NCBI GenBank assembly: GCA_038227135.1
Contig: JBBRQC010000009.1
Coordinates: 1 to 64,000, forward strand
Source: UBA4720 sp038227135
Lineage (GTDB): Bacteria; Gemmatimonadota; Gemmatimonadetes; Gemmatimonadales; Gemmatimonadaceae
Reading direction: 5' to 3'
DNA: 64,000 nucleotides
The position numbers and the translations under genes were made by a program. Below are positions 45,090 to 54,563 of the stretch, one piece after another (position 1 is the first letter of the stretch; each line of letters opens with the position of its first letter). The notes beneath the pieces were generated by a model, which saw nothing but the letters and a program-made list of their open reading frames with translations, made no database searches and was not told where the DNA came from.

Positions 45090-45277
45090 TAGAATTCCCT
45101 CTTCCGCATCTCCTTGAAAAAGCGCTCGTGCTCCTGACGCTCCTTCAGCGTCGCCTCGTCGGTCGGCAGATCCGCCAGATTCTTGTCGTATTTCTTTCCA
45201 AACCCTTTCCGACCGCTCGACTTGGCCGCCTTGGCCGCGTTCTTCTTCGCGAGCGCCGCTATCTTCTTGTCGTCCAT
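45089..45277 (-). CDS. small Lys/Glu-rich protein
   Basis: 62 residues, not recognised. Shine-Dalgarno AGGGAGG three bases before the ATG and the TAATG overlap with the DUF2911 start support expression. Composition is Lys/Ala-rich in the first half (KIAALAKKNAAKAAKSSGRK) and acidic/basic helix-forming in the second (DEATLKERQEHERFFKEMRKREF). Probably a soluble helical protein. A nucleic-acid or ribosome-associated role would be a guess. Confidence 0.7.
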   Translation of the reverse strand: MDDKKIAALAKKNAAKAAKSSGRKGFGKKYDKNLADLPTDEATLKERQEHERFFKEMRKREF

Positions 45278-45355
45278 AGCCCTCCCTGCCTGATAGAGGT
45301 AAACGTACGCTTAAATATGTCACCCATTCGGCTGCGTCACGAGGCTGATTTTGAC

Positions 45356-45363
45356 TAGCTTTC
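45356..45363 (+). promoter_or_regulatory. possible -7 element of the DUF2721 gene (near-leaderless)
   Basis: TAGCTTTC, 7 bases before the ATG, no Shine-Dalgarno in between. Same TAnnTTTS pattern as at bshB1, ffs and the PP2C gene. Confidence 0.35.
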
Positions 45364-45370
45364 CGAGACG

Positions 45371-45913
45371 ATGACGACCTTCCCGGACGCAACGTCGGTT
45401 CTCTCCGCCATGATCACACCCGCGGTGCTCATCTCCGCGTGTGGATCGCTCATCCTGGCCACATCGGACCGACTGAGCAAAGCGGTAGCGCGGACGCGAG
45501 AGATCTCCACCGCGCTGATTCCGCGCGCGAACGACCAGCGCTCGGAGGGACGCGAAGAAGAGCGACGCATGCTGTTCACGCAGCTCGACTTCGTAACGAC
45601 GAGATCGCGACTTCTTCAACGCGCGCTGTCGCGACTGTACGGGGCGCTCGCGTTCTTCGTGGGCACCAGCGTGACAATCGGCCTGGTGGCGGTAACGAGC
45701 TCGGCCTTCACGGCGGTTCCGATCGCTCTGGGTCTGGTAGGCGCTGGCCTGCTTCTCTATGCCGCGTTCCTGTTGATCAAGGAATCGCGGTTCGCTCTTG
45801 CCGCCGTGAACGAAGAGATGGATTTCATGTGGAAGCGCGGCAAGGAGTTCGGCCCGCCGGACCTGGTCGAGAGAGGAATCAAGCGTGCGCGCTGGTTCGG
45901 CGGGGTGCGCTGA
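45371..45913 (+). CDS. DUF2721 inner membrane protein
   Basis: 180 residues. First hydrophobic segment VLSAMITPAVLISACGSLILA, followed by the family's conserved SDRLSKAVARTREI, then two adjacent membrane helices (GALAFFVGTSVTIGLVAVTSS and IALGLVGAGLLLYAAFLLIKE) and LAAVNEEMDFM. DUF2721 proteins are small membrane proteins of unknown role. It is monocistronic and ends before a strong bidirectional terminator. Confidence 0.87.
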   Translation: MTTFPDATSVLSAMITPAVLISACGSLILATSDRLSKAVARTREISTALIPRANDQRSEGREEERRMLFTQLDFVTTRSRLLQRALSRLYGALAFFVGTSVTIGLVAVTSSAFTAVPIALGLVGAGLLLYAAFLLIKESRFALAAVNEEMDFMWKRGKEFGPPDLVERGIKRARWFGGVR

Positions 45914-45936
45914 AACACGCGAGCAGAGACGATCCG

Positions 45937-45972
45937 ATAAAAAACGCCGAGCAAGAAAGCTCGGCGTTTTTT
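45937..45972. terminator. bidirectional rho-independent terminator
   Basis: AACGCCGAGC, loop AAGAAA, GCTCGGCGTT, flanked by an A-run on the left and TTTTTT on the right, so it works in both directions. It serves the convergent DUF2721 and nrdJ genes. Confidence 0.92.
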
Positions 45973-45996
45973 CTGTCCGGATTGGGTCCCGTCAGC

Positions 45997-48498
45997 TCAC
46001 CCGCACTCGGAGAATCCGCACACGTGACACTTCGCGCATCCTTCCGCGAACTCGAGCGATGATCCGCAGTCGGGGCAGGTTCCGATGAACGATTCGCTGC
46101 GATTCAAGGCGTCGAAGCCGTATTGCGGCTGCCCGCTCTCGCCGGAGCTGGCAGCGGGGGAAGGCCGGGGCTGAGCTAGATCGACCGGCGCGATGGGGGT
46201 CGGCCCAGCTGTCAGAAGATCCTGTTGAACGCCCTGCTTCTCGCGCATCCACTTCTCGAGCGCAATGCCTATTGCGTCGGGTACGGACAACACCTTGTTG
46301 GGCCCGAGCCCAATCGCCTTGTCCGACGCAATTCCTCGCAGCTGGCGGTGCACCTCGCGAATCGGGATCCCTGATCGCAACGCCAGGGAGATGAGACGTC
46401 CCATTGCCTCGGCGTCCGCCATCGCGGCACCGCCGGCCTTGCCGAGGTTGATGAAGACCTCGAAGGGCTGCCCGCGATCGTCCTCGGTGATGTTCAGGAA
46501 CATGGTGCCGAGCGGAGTCTCAATGCGGGTGGTGATTCCGCGAAGCGTGTCGGGTCGTGAGCGCTTGGCGCGGCGCTGAAGGTTCTCCGCCTCCGCCTCG
46601 AACAGCGCTTCCTTTAGTCGGGCGTGATCTGCCTCCAACTCGGCGATGGTACCGTGCAGCTCGCCCCTCTCGGCACGAGCGTCGGCCTTGCCGTCACGAT
46701 CGGCCGCAGCCTGAACAGTGGCGCCAGTCGATAGAACCTGATTGTCGCGCGATCCGTCGCGATAGACGGTGACTCCCTTGCACTTGAGCGCATAGGCAAG
46801 CTCGTAGATCGATCTCACATCGTGTGGAGTCGCCGCGTGCGGGAAGTTGGTCGTCTTGGAGATCGCGGAATCGCAGTTCTCCTGAAAGGCGGCCTGCATC
46901 CGGACGTGCCACTCGGGTGTGATGTCGTGCGCGGTGACGAAGACACGCTGCCACTGCTTCGGCACTTCGTCGAAGTGGATGTGTCCTTCTTTCGCGATCT
47001 TCTCCATCAGCTCTTCGGAATACCAGCCTTCCTTCCGGGCGATGGCAACGAAGTCCTCGTTCACATCCGGCATCAGCACGCCCGCCTGATTGCGCATGAA
47101 CGCGACGGCGAAGAGAGGCTCGATGCCAGAGGAGCAGCCGGCGATGATCGAGATAGTGCCGGTGGGCGCGATGGTGTTGACGTTGCAATTGCGGAGCAGC
47201 TGCATCGGGCGAATGCGATTGCCCCTCGCGTCGCGTGCGGCGGTCTCGTCCGGGCCCCAGATCGAGCGAGCCCATTCCGGGAACGGGCCGCGCTCATTGG
47301 CCAGACGCTCGCTCTCACGCTTGGACTCGACGTCCACCAACTTCTGAAGCTGGCGTCCGAATTCAACGCCCTCGATGGTGTTGTAGGCGATGCCGAGCCG
47401 AACAAGCGCGTCGGCGAATCCCATGATGCCGAAACCAATGCGGCGAATCCGCTTCGACAGCGCGTCGATCTCGGGCAACGGATACTTATTGACATCGATG
47501 ATGTTGTCGAGAAAGCGCACGGAGAGATGGATGTCGCGCTTGAGCGCGTTCCAGTCCATCTCGGAGTCTTTGACGTAGAAGCCGACGTTGATCGAGCCAA
47601 GGTTGCAGACGTCGTATGGAAGGAGCGGCTGCTCTCCGCACGGATTCGTGGCCTCGTATTGCCCGACGTGGGGCACCGGATTGTAACGGTTCGCTTCGTC
47701 TATGAAGAAGCAGCCTGGCTCGCCAGTCCTCCACGCTCCGTCGATCATCTTCTCCCAAACGCTGCGCGCGTCGAGCTGGCCCATCACTTTACCGCTGGAA
47801 TGATCGACGAGATCGTAGCTGCTCCCCGCCTTCACCGCGTCCATGAACTTGTCGGTGACCGCGACGGAGATATTGAAATTCGTTATCTGCGTCAGGTCTT
47901 CCTTGCAGGTGATGAAGTCCATGATGTCGGGATGATCGACGCGCAGAATGCCCATGTTGGCGCCGCGGCGCGTTCCGCCCTGCTTGACGGCGTCGGTCGA
48001 TGCATCATAGAGCTTCATGAACGACACCGGACCCGATGCGACGCCGGTCGTCGAGCGCACCATCGAGCCCATGCCGCGCAGCTTGGAAAAGCCGAATCCC
48101 GTTCCACCCCCCGATTGATGGATCAGCGCCATCGACCGCAGCGTGTCGTATATGCCGTCGCGCCCATTGGAAAGCGCGTCCTCGACTGGGAGAACGAAGC
48201 AGGCAGAGAGCTGTCCGAGGGGCCGTCCGGCGTTCATCAGCGTCGGAGAGTTGGGCTCGAAGCGACGCTCGACCATCAGCCGATAGAACTCGGTGGCAAT
48301 CGCGGTGACTTCTGCGTCGCTGGATCCGTATCGACGATCTGCTTCAGCAACGGTGCCGGCCACTCGCCAGAACATGTCTTCCGGCTGTTCCATAGGCGTG
48401 CCCGTGGCGTCCTTGATCAGATATCGCTTCCCGATCACGGTCCGCGCGTTGTCATTGAGTTGGGCACCCCCCTGTGGGGGCACGGCTGGTATGGGCAT
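45997..48498 (-). CDS. nrdJ: adenosylcobalamin-dependent ribonucleotide reductase (class II)
   Basis: 833 residues from the ATG nine bases after GGAGAG; an in-frame TTG 12 codons upstream is less likely. NSPTLMNAGRPLGQLSACFVL (redox Cys), QSGGGTGFGFSKLR, GTRRGANMGILRVDHPDI, NPCGEQPLLPYDVCNLGSIN (thiyl-radical Cys and partner) and NTIAPTGTISIIAG are class II RNR signatures. The C-terminal Cys cluster (CPDCGS, CAKCHVCGF) forms a zinc-finger-like end with the reducing cysteines. It makes deoxyribonucleotides without oxygen and depends on B12. No cobalamin riboswitch motif was recognised upstream. Confidence 0.95.
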   Translation of the reverse strand: MPIPAVPPQGGAQLNDNARTVIGKRYLIKDATGTPMEQPEDMFWRVAGTVAEADRRYGSSDAEVTAIATEFYRLMVERRFEPNSPTLMNAGRPLGQLSACFVLPVEDALSNGRDGIYDTLRSMALIHQSGGGTGFGFSKLRGMGSMVRSTTGVASGPVSFMKLYDASTDAVKQGGTRRGANMGILRVDHPDIMDFITCKEDLTQITNFNISVAVTDKFMDAVKAGSSYDLVDHSSGKVMGQLDARSVWEKMIDGAWRTGEPGCFFIDEANRYNPVPHVGQYEATNPCGEQPLLPYDVCNLGSINVGFYVKDSEMDWNALKRDIHLSVRFLDNIIDVNKYPLPEIDALSKRIRRIGFGIMGFADALVRLGIAYNTIEGVEFGRQLQKLVDVESKRESERLANERGPFPEWARSIWGPDETAARDARGNRIRPMQLLRNCNVNTIAPTGTISIIAGCSSGIEPLFAVAFMRNQAGVLMPDVNEDFVAIARKEGWYSEELMEKIAKEGHIHFDEVPKQWQRVFVTAHDITPEWHVRMQAAFQENCDSAISKTTNFPHAATPHDVRSIYELAYALKCKGVTVYRDGSRDNQVLSTGATVQAAADRDGKADARAERGELHGTIAELEADHARLKEALFEAEAENLQRRAKRSRPDTLRGITTRIETPLGTMFLNITEDDRGQPFEVFINLGKAGGAAMADAEAMGRLISLALRSGIPIREVHRQLRGIASDKAIGLGPNKVLSVPDAIGIALEKWMREKQGVQQDLLTAGPTPIAPVDLAQPRPSPAASSGESGQPQYGFDALNRSESFIGTCPDCGSSLEFAEGCAKCHVCGFSECG

Positions 48499-48938
48499 TA
48501 GATACAACTCTCCGCAGGAAGAAAGGGTTGTCAAGAACTAGACGACGAACTCGAAACTGCACGCTTGGGCATCAGGTAATTTCGATGCGGGGACGGATAC
48601 TACCGGGATTCGTGAGTCCGCGCCAGTCTCGAGTTATCTTGTTTTATGACAACGACTTACATAATCCACATCACGAATTGAGAATGACCCTCTAATTTTC
48701 CACCCGGGTTCGCTCATGCGCCTTCATCGATCGTCGCATAGGGGAAGCCGGAAGCGACATTTTCGGCACGTGGATGGGCTCTCCATATAAGTACACCGGA
48801 AGTATAGAGTTAGGACTCAGCTGAGCGGTTTTGGCGCACAAGGTCCGGCCGCAAACCGCCCGGGATTGGCGTACGCTCAGCCGGCCGAGCCCCCCGATTG
48901 TACGGTACCGTTGCCCCGACACACGTGACCAGCGCGCG
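48499..48938. other. intergenic region upstream of nrdJ
   Basis: About 440 bases between two minus-strand genes. No gene supported. On the minus strand TTGACA (48529-48534) is a possible -35; a matching -10 is not clear. I looked for a B12-box-like GCCACTG on the minus strand and did not find it. The stretch around 48620-48680 is AT-richer. Confidence 0.45.
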
Positions 48939-51887
48939 TCAGAACGATGCACCGAATGTCGCATAAAATTGCGCGGTCGGGGCGCGAAGAAAGGCGCGAT
49001 TCGCGAGCGGGAAAGCTACGCCCAGCCGAATTCTCGCCGCGACATCGAGCTGAAGGCCCGTGTCGACATTGATCTCGGCGCCCGCCGATGTCATCACAGG
49101 ATTTGCCGCGTCGGAGGCTCTGCACACCCCGGATCCGGATGCCGACGCGGTCGCGGGACAGAATGCACGCCCAGTCTCCCCGAAAAGTGTGAGTGAAGTC
49201 TTGTCTATGAAAACCGGAATGAACCTGTAGCCGCGCGACGGAGCCGCGATAGGAGCGCGATACTCGAGCGCTGCCGAATACGCGCGAATGCCGCCTTCCG
49301 CGCCCGCCGGATATCCGCGGACGCCGAATGTCCTCCTTTGCTCACCCAGTGGAACTCCAGGGAAGACTTCCAGTGAAGTTCCGCTGATCCCACCGGCTGA
49401 AAATCGATCGGGACTTCGTTCGTCCGTTAATCCGCCGGCGCCGCGAAGCGCGAGTACGTGGTGGGCGAATCCCGGGAGATCGAGCGACTTGTACAGACTG
49501 CTCACGCCAACCACGCTTCGGGTCGAGCTGCCTGACGTTCCGCTCTGCCAGCGCTGACGTCCTCGTACGCTGGCGCTGATTCCATCCTCGGGGGAGATAC
49601 TCAGTCCTGGCCTTTGTGAGTTCGACCAGCCGAGTGACGCGACGATGGCCGGAAACGTGGGTGACGTTGTATAGAACGACGAGAGATGCGGCAGCAGGGT
49701 GTCGGGTGAGGTCGAGAATGAAAAATTCTCGAGCTCGCCTCCAATGGAGGCGGACGAATAGGTGCGGAATCGCGGGCGGACGAGGGTCGCCTGGAGCGAA
49801 ACAATCCGATCCCGCTGAACGAAGTATCCAACCATGGTAAAATTCCCGGCCGTTCCGCTGTACAATATGTCGTGGGAAAAGTCCTGAGACGCTGACAGAT
49901 CGAATAGCGGCAGGCCGAGACCAGCGTAGCGGTACCCGAGCCAGGCGGAATTCTCACGAAAGCGGGTGTTGCGATGCACCTCGATCGCGTAGTTGTGGCG
50001 GCTGACAATGTCGTAGCCGCTCGTGGCTGCGCCGAAGAAACTTCCATCGGTGCTCGTGCTACCGAACACCGGAAGCCAGTACCGAGGCAGGAGCGAGAGC
50101 CACGGTGAATAGCGGGTTGCTTTCGACGTGTCCGTTGCCCCGAGCGGGGGAAGCCCGTCCACGAGCGCCACGCAGTTCACGCACCCCGCGCGGGGCCCGA
50201 CTCGCGAGCTGTCGATGTCGAAGTAGCTGACCGGTTGGGGAACCGGCGCGACGCCGATGTGATCGCCGTCGGCCAGAAAAAGGACCGTCGCGATCTTCGT
50301 GTTATCCGGCGATACCTCGGGCGAGAAGACCCCCGTTGCCGCATCCGTAAGCCGCGCGAGTCGGATAGGTGCAGCGGTGATGTCCGCTACGTAGATCTGG
50401 GGCATCCCATTCCGCTCGGACGAGAAATAGATGCGCGCCCCGTCTGGCGACCAGCTTGGGTGGGAGATTAACGAGCGCGACGCCCCAAACGCCATCAGCT
50501 GTCCGCCGCTCTCGTCGAGAACCACGATCTGTGAGAGCCCCCGGCTTTGCTGGACGGCGACGATCCGCGATCCCTGCGGAGACCACCGCGGATCCATCCA
50601 TTGCGTGTCGATTGTCGCAGTGGTGATGGGAGTGATGGTTCCGCCGCGCGATGAGATCCGCACGAGACGGGTAGTCGCTGGAACATCCTGCACCGCGACC
50701 ACGTCTCCATCGCCCCGCACATCCACTGAAGAGAGCCTCGCTCCGAAGGTCAGCCGGATCTGGTCATTCCCACGCTGCACATAAAGATCCTGGCGAAGAT
50801 GGTACGGATCGAGATACTCGGGCTGCGAGAACAAGATTCTTCCGTCCGGAAGCCGCACGTTCACCCCAACGCCGTTTCGGCGACCGAGGTTTTTTTCTCC
50901 TCCGCTAAGAGAAACCTGATACGCCGCGGGCATCTCCCGGCCCTTGTCGCCGGCGTAAAGCAGTGCGGTATCGCCAAGCCATCTCGGAAAGAGCGCCACG
51001 CGTCCCACCGCGGTCACCTGGTGCCAAGCCGGCATCACCTCGTGCGGCGTTTTCATTTCCCGCAGCAGGGAGTCGCGCCACTGCTGCCAGGCCGTCTGGA
51101 AAGATTCGCCGAACGCGCCGCGGGAGGTTCCTGTAAGAACGAAGGGGAACAGCGTCTTCGCGCCGCGCTCGACAAAATCCCTGATGCTCGCGGGTCCGCG
51201 CGTGCGCGACAGATAGTCGAACAGCAGGGATCCGTAGACGTACACGACTTCCCCGCCTGGAAAGCGAGACGTGCCCGGCGCGAGCTCCTGCAGTGTCGGA
51301 ATCCTGTCCGCGAGAGCGGCAGCCCTGGCGATCATCGAATGCTCGGAACTCTCCAGCCGCCCGACTCCGGTCAGTCGCGACTCGTAGTAAACCGCGAGTC
51401 CCTCGAGGACCCAGCGCGGCTCGTACAGGTTCGGAAAGAGCAATGGGTTCCTTCCGAAGATCGCCTGCGCTCCCCGCCAGAAGCCGCGTGACCGGTCGAG
51501 GTGAAAGATGTGTGTGAGCTCGTGAGTTACGACGAGAGCGTTCCAGTCCGCGTAATTGCGCAGTCCCGACGCGTCCGTTGGCGGGTGCGCGAACAACACG
51601 ATGCGATTGGAGGGAAAGGGCGTCGCGTAGCCGTTGACGTAGTCCACATTGTCGGACACCACCAGATCGATCGTGCCCCGCGGCGGGACCAGCTCAGTCG
51701 ACAGCTCTGCGTAAGCTCTTTCAGCGTTCACCGCTGCGCGGCGTGCCTCCGCCTCGAGCGGTGGGGTGAAATGAATGCGGAAATGACGAGTATGCAGCGT
51801 GCGCCACGCCTCGTTGGGAGGAAGCTGCGCACTCGTCGCCCGCGCCGCGCAGAGGAGAAGCGCGGCGCCGAGCCAGATTCTCCTCAC
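48939..51887 (-). CDS. peptidase MA-like, beta-propeller and outer-membrane-barrel fusion
   Basis: 982 residues from GTG overlapping the amidase stop (GTGA); this leaves a clean signal peptide (RIWLGAALLLCAARATSAQ). Residues about 22-300 are a gluzincin-like peptidase domain: RTLHTRHFRIHFTPP, VVTHELTHIFHLDRSRGFW (HExxH) and EPRWVLEGLAVYYESRL (third ligand Glu). Residues about 320-600 are TolB/WD40-type propeller repeats (DPRWSPQGSRI, HPSWSPDGARIYFSSERNGMPQIYVAD, FSPEVSPDNTKIA). The rest (about 640-982) is a BamA/Omp85-like barrel, with RTFGVRGYP and an aromatic C-terminus (ATFGASF). Predicted outer-membrane location with periplasmic or surface peptidase. Substrate unknown. Confidence 0.83.
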   Translation of the reverse strand: MRRIWLGAALLLCAARATSAQLPPNEAWRTLHTRHFRIHFTPPLEAEARRAAVNAERAYAELSTELVPPRGTIDLVVSDNVDYVNGYATPFPSNRIVLFAHPPTDASGLRNYADWNALVVTHELTHIFHLDRSRGFWRGAQAIFGRNPLLFPNLYEPRWVLEGLAVYYESRLTGVGRLESSEHSMIARAAALADRIPTLQELAPGTSRFPGGEVVYVYGSLLFDYLSRTRGPASIRDFVERGAKTLFPFVLTGTSRGAFGESFQTAWQQWRDSLLREMKTPHEVMPAWHQVTAVGRVALFPRWLGDTALLYAGDKGREMPAAYQVSLSGGEKNLGRRNGVGVNVRLPDGRILFSQPEYLDPYHLRQDLYVQRGNDQIRLTFGARLSSVDVRGDGDVVAVQDVPATTRLVRISSRGGTITPITTATIDTQWMDPRWSPQGSRIVAVQQSRGLSQIVVLDESGGQLMAFGASRSLISHPSWSPDGARIYFSSERNGMPQIYVADITAAPIRLARLTDAATGVFSPEVSPDNTKIATVLFLADGDHIGVAPVPQPVSYFDIDSSRVGPRAGCVNCVALVDGLPPLGATDTSKATRYSPWLSLLPRYWLPVFGSTSTDGSFFGAATSGYDIVSRHNYAIEVHRNTRFRENSAWLGYRYAGLGLPLFDLSASQDFSHDILYSGTAGNFTMVGYFVQRDRIVSLQATLVRPRFRTYSSASIGGELENFSFSTSPDTLLPHLSSFYTTSPTFPAIVASLGWSNSQRPGLSISPEDGISASVRGRQRWQSGTSGSSTRSVVGVSSLYKSLDLPGFAHHVLALRGAGGLTDERSPDRFSAGGISGTSLEVFPGVPLGEQRRTFGVRGYPAGAEGGIRAYSAALEYRAPIAAPSRGYRFIPVFIDKTSLTLFGETGRAFCPATASASGSGVCRASDAANPVMTSAGAEINVDTGLQLDVAARIRLGVAFPLANRAFLRAPTAQFYATFGASF

Positions 51888-53569
51888 GGAGTCTGCGCTA
51901 GCGACGCGAAGTAGCTCTGAAGTCCGCGAAGGATCGCGGTGGCGTATGCTTCCTGAATCGTCGGAGTTCTCATCGCTGCCTCCTGATCTGGCATTATCAC
52001 AAACGCTCCCTCGGTGAGGATGGATGGCATCCATGTTCCGCGAGCGACCGCGATATTCTGGAACTTCGTTCCATTGTCGCGCAACCCCAGCTCGTCCAGC
52101 AATGCGGCCTGAGTGACCATGCCGAGTGGAATCGAGTGCGGCCAGAAGTACAGCGTGAGCGACCCATTGTTCACGAACGGGTTCACTCCGTCCGGGAAGG
52201 CATTCAAATGAATCGAGACGAACGCGTGGGCATTGGCGCGGCGGCTGATTATGGGCCGGAGACCGAGGTCCACGGGATCGGACGTCGTGCGAGTCATCAC
52301 CACGCTGGCGCCGGCCTGGGTGAGCAGGTCACGGAGCTTGAACCCCACCTGAAGCACTGCGTCTCCTTCATAGAGACTGGTTGGTCCGGTGGCGCCGGCC
52401 GGCGGATGGCCCGGATCGACAGTGATCGTGAGGCCGCGGAGCGGATTCGCGCGATCAGCGATTCGCGGCGGACGGCGCACTCTGAATGTGAGCGTGTCCT
52501 TCTGCCATAGCGCCAGATATCCGTAAGGCGGCCGGTTCAGATTGATTGAATAACGCACCCTGGTCGGCTCTGACGTGGGTGAGCTGACACTGTTGAGATA
52601 TGAGTCAGCCGGCTGTGGCATCATGGACACCACTGGCGCTCCGCTGACTCCGTACAGCAGAAGGGAGAGCGAGCGATCGGACTCCTCGACGAGATAGGGC
52701 GGCGGCGGCCCGGTGACGGGGATCACAATATCGATCCAGTCTGGAGCGGATCGAATGCGGACATCGCCGACGCGTCTGACCGGAGCAGTCGTATCGCCGC
52801 TGATCCTGCGCAGCGAATCGGACGAGACGTACTGCGCCTGAAGCTCGCTCTTGAGCACCCACGCAACCTGTCCGGAGTCGAGCTCGATGCGCGCGAAGTC
52901 ATCGCCGCTCGCTTGCTGGGCACCGGTAACTTTCACGACGGTGCCCGGAAAGAGAAACCACCTGTACTCCTGGCCGTTCCCCGGTGCCGGGCGCGCAATC
53001 GTGACCCGATCCGTGTCGTCGACGGTCGAGCCGGGAGCGCCGACGGCAACGTACACGGTGCGCGCAATCGGAGTGAGCGTGTCGGGATACACGACCCGTT
53101 TCAGAGTGTCGCCGACGAGATTGTTGCGGCTGGTCGTGTCCGGAGCGGGGGGAATCCTGACCGGCAAAACGAGTCGAGCCGTTCCCGTCGAATTGCCCGC
53201 GATCAGTTCGTAGCGTGGCGCGCTGTCGGGAGGCACCGGCAGCCAGCCCATGAATGCGCCATTCGGCCAGACGGGAACGGGACTGCCGTTGATCCGGAGA
53301 GCGGCATCCCCGCTACCAACGTTGCCGAAAATGAAATTCGAATCCCGAACGGTGAGCATCTGCTCGGGCTTCGGGTACACGACGCTGATCTGGACCGGGC
53401 CTCGCACCGCTGGCACTGGAGGTAGCTTTGCATGCGCAACGGGCAGTGGCGCGGGTACGAGAGGAGGGACCGGCGCGGGCGGAGGAGCAGGTCTTGCCGG
53501 CGCGGTGGCGCAGGACGCGCCCACAAGTACAAGGCAAGAGGCACAAACCCCTATTATCGAAGCTTTCAT
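51884..53569 (-). CDS. N-acetylmuramoyl-L-alanine amidase lipoprotein
   Basis: 561 residues from ATG giving signal peptide ASCLVLVGASC with a lipobox. A Pro/Ala-rich linker, then SH3-like/AMIN-like beta domains (about 65-330), then an amidase_3 catalytic domain (about 355-555). Zinc ligands: His in TVDPGHPP, Glu in SLYEGDAV, His in SIHLNAFPDG, and the catalytic Glu in ILTEGAFVIMPDQEA. It cleaves the lactyl-L-Ala amide of peptidoglycan, releasing peptides at the outer face. The 3' end overlaps the start of the peptidase-barrel gene, so the pair is translationally coupled. TACATTC on the minus strand lies just upstream of the start. Confidence 0.93.
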   Translation of the reverse strand: MKASIIGVCASCLVLVGASCATAPARPAPPPAPVPPLVPAPLPVAHAKLPPVPAVRGPVQISVVYPKPEQMLTVRDSNFIFGNVGSGDAALRINGSPVPVWPNGAFMGWLPVPPDSAPRYELIAGNSTGTARLVLPVRIPPAPDTTSRNNLVGDTLKRVVYPDTLTPIARTVYVAVGAPGSTVDDTDRVTIARPAPGNGQEYRWFLFPGTVVKVTGAQQASGDDFARIELDSGQVAWVLKSELQAQYVSSDSLRRISGDTTAPVRRVGDVRIRSAPDWIDIVIPVTGPPPPYLVEESDRSLSLLLYGVSGAPVVSMMPQPADSYLNSVSSPTSEPTRVRYSINLNRPPYGYLALWQKDTLTFRVRRPPRIADRANPLRGLTITVDPGHPPAGATGPTSLYEGDAVLQVGFKLRDLLTQAGASVVMTRTTSDPVDLGLRPIISRRANAHAFVSIHLNAFPDGVNPFVNNGSLTLYFWPHSIPLGMVTQAALLDELGLRDNGTKFQNIAVARGTWMPSILTEGAFVIMPDQEAAMRTPTIQEAYATAILRGLQSYFASLAQTP

Positions 53570-53663
53570 CGTCAGAATGTAGGTTGCACGTTGATTACGC
53601 CACCAGTCTATCCAATGCGGATGCTTCCAGTACGCATGGGTAGTGCCTTTCATGGTTTGCTTC

Positions 53664-53671
53664 TATCTTTG
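53664..53671 (+). promoter_or_regulatory. possible -7 element of the PP2C gene
   Basis: TATCTTTG is a perfect match to the Bacteroidota-type TAnnTTTG element, 26 bases before the GTG start. A -33 TTTG element is not obvious. Confidence 0.35.
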
Positions 53672-53696
53672 AAGCCCCGGAGCGCGACAAGCTCCT

Positions 53697-54563
53697 GTGA
53701 CCACAAAACTCGCTCATTTAGAGCCTCAATTGCTTGCAGAAATCTTCGGGAGTTCGAATGTCGGGCTGATCAGGCACGACAATCAGGACTCCTTTATGAT
53801 TGCGAATCTGGAAACGGGCGACATCGCGACGGTGAGCGCGCCAGCACTCGTTTCGGTCCACACCGCTCCTTTCATTCTCATCGTCGCCGACGGCGTGGGT
53901 GGGGCCGCGTCCGGTGCGCTCGCGAGCTCGATCGCGACCGAGACGATTCTGAGCGAGATGCATCGATGGTGGCACAAGGTGCCCAAGCGCACGGTCGACT
54001 CGATCGAGGCAGCTCTGAAGCGGGGCGTCGAGGTAGCCAACAAGGCGATCTTTCAAAAGGCGAATTCATCCCCCGAGCATCACGGGATGGGCACCACGAC
54101 CACACTCGCTCTCGTGCTCGACGGCGAGGCGTTCATCGCCCAGGTGGGCGACAGCAGAGCGTACCTGGTGCGAAAGGGCGCAGCAAAGCAGCTCACCAAG
54201 GATCAGTCCTTCGTGCAGCGGCTGATCGACGCCGGCCGTATGACGCAGAAGGAGGCAGCCCAGAGCGAGCACCGAAACATCATCCTCCAGGCTCTCGGAC
54301 CGGAGGAAAAGGTCGTCACCGACCTATATCGCTGCAAGCTGGAGAATGACGACGTTTTGGTCCTCTGCAGCGACGGACTCTCGAATCAGGTTTCCTCCGA
54401 AGACCTCGCGCGCATCACCCGCGGCGCCGGACGACCGGAAGATGTCTGCACTGCGCTGATCGAAGAGGCGATGCACACGGGTGCGCCCGACAATGTCACA
54501 GTGATCGCCGCACGTCTCCGGACCCCCGAAGCAGATCAGGTTCGAGCAGCTGGCGGGCGCTGA
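53697..54563 (+). CDS. PP2C-family serine/threonine protein phosphatase
   Basis: 288 residues from GTG. All PP2C motifs: VGLIRHDNQDSF (motif 1 with Asp), LIVADGVGGAASGALAS (metal Asp and Gly), GMGTTTTLALV, VGDSRAYLV, LTKDQSFVQRLIDAG, ILQALG and VLVLCSDGLSNQVS, and TGAPDNVTVIAAR at the end (metal Asp). Soluble, without a membrane anchor. It removes phosphate from Ser/Thr; a plausible opponent of the tandem Ser/Thr kinase at the left of the window (inference). The 3' end overlaps the convergent ampG gene by 28 bases. Confidence 0.93.
   Translation: MTTKLAHLEPQLLAEIFGSSNVGLIRHDNQDSFMIANLETGDIATVSAPALVSVHTAPFILIVADGVGGAASGALASSIATETILSEMHRWWHKVPKRTVDSIEAALKRGVEVANKAIFQKANSSPEHHGMGTTTTLALVLDGEAFIAQVGDSRAYLVRKGAAKQLTKDQSFVQRLIDAGRMTQKEAAQSEHRNIILQALGPEEKVVTDLYRCKLENDDVLVLCSDGLSNQVSSEDLARITRGAGRPEDVCTALIEEAMHTGAPDNVTVIAARLRTPEADQVRAAGGR

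Noticed and set aside
48499..48938. Possible cobalamin riboswitch or tRNA upstream of nrdJ.
   Set aside because: No B12-box-like element and no tRNA T-loop or acceptor pairing was found on either strand.
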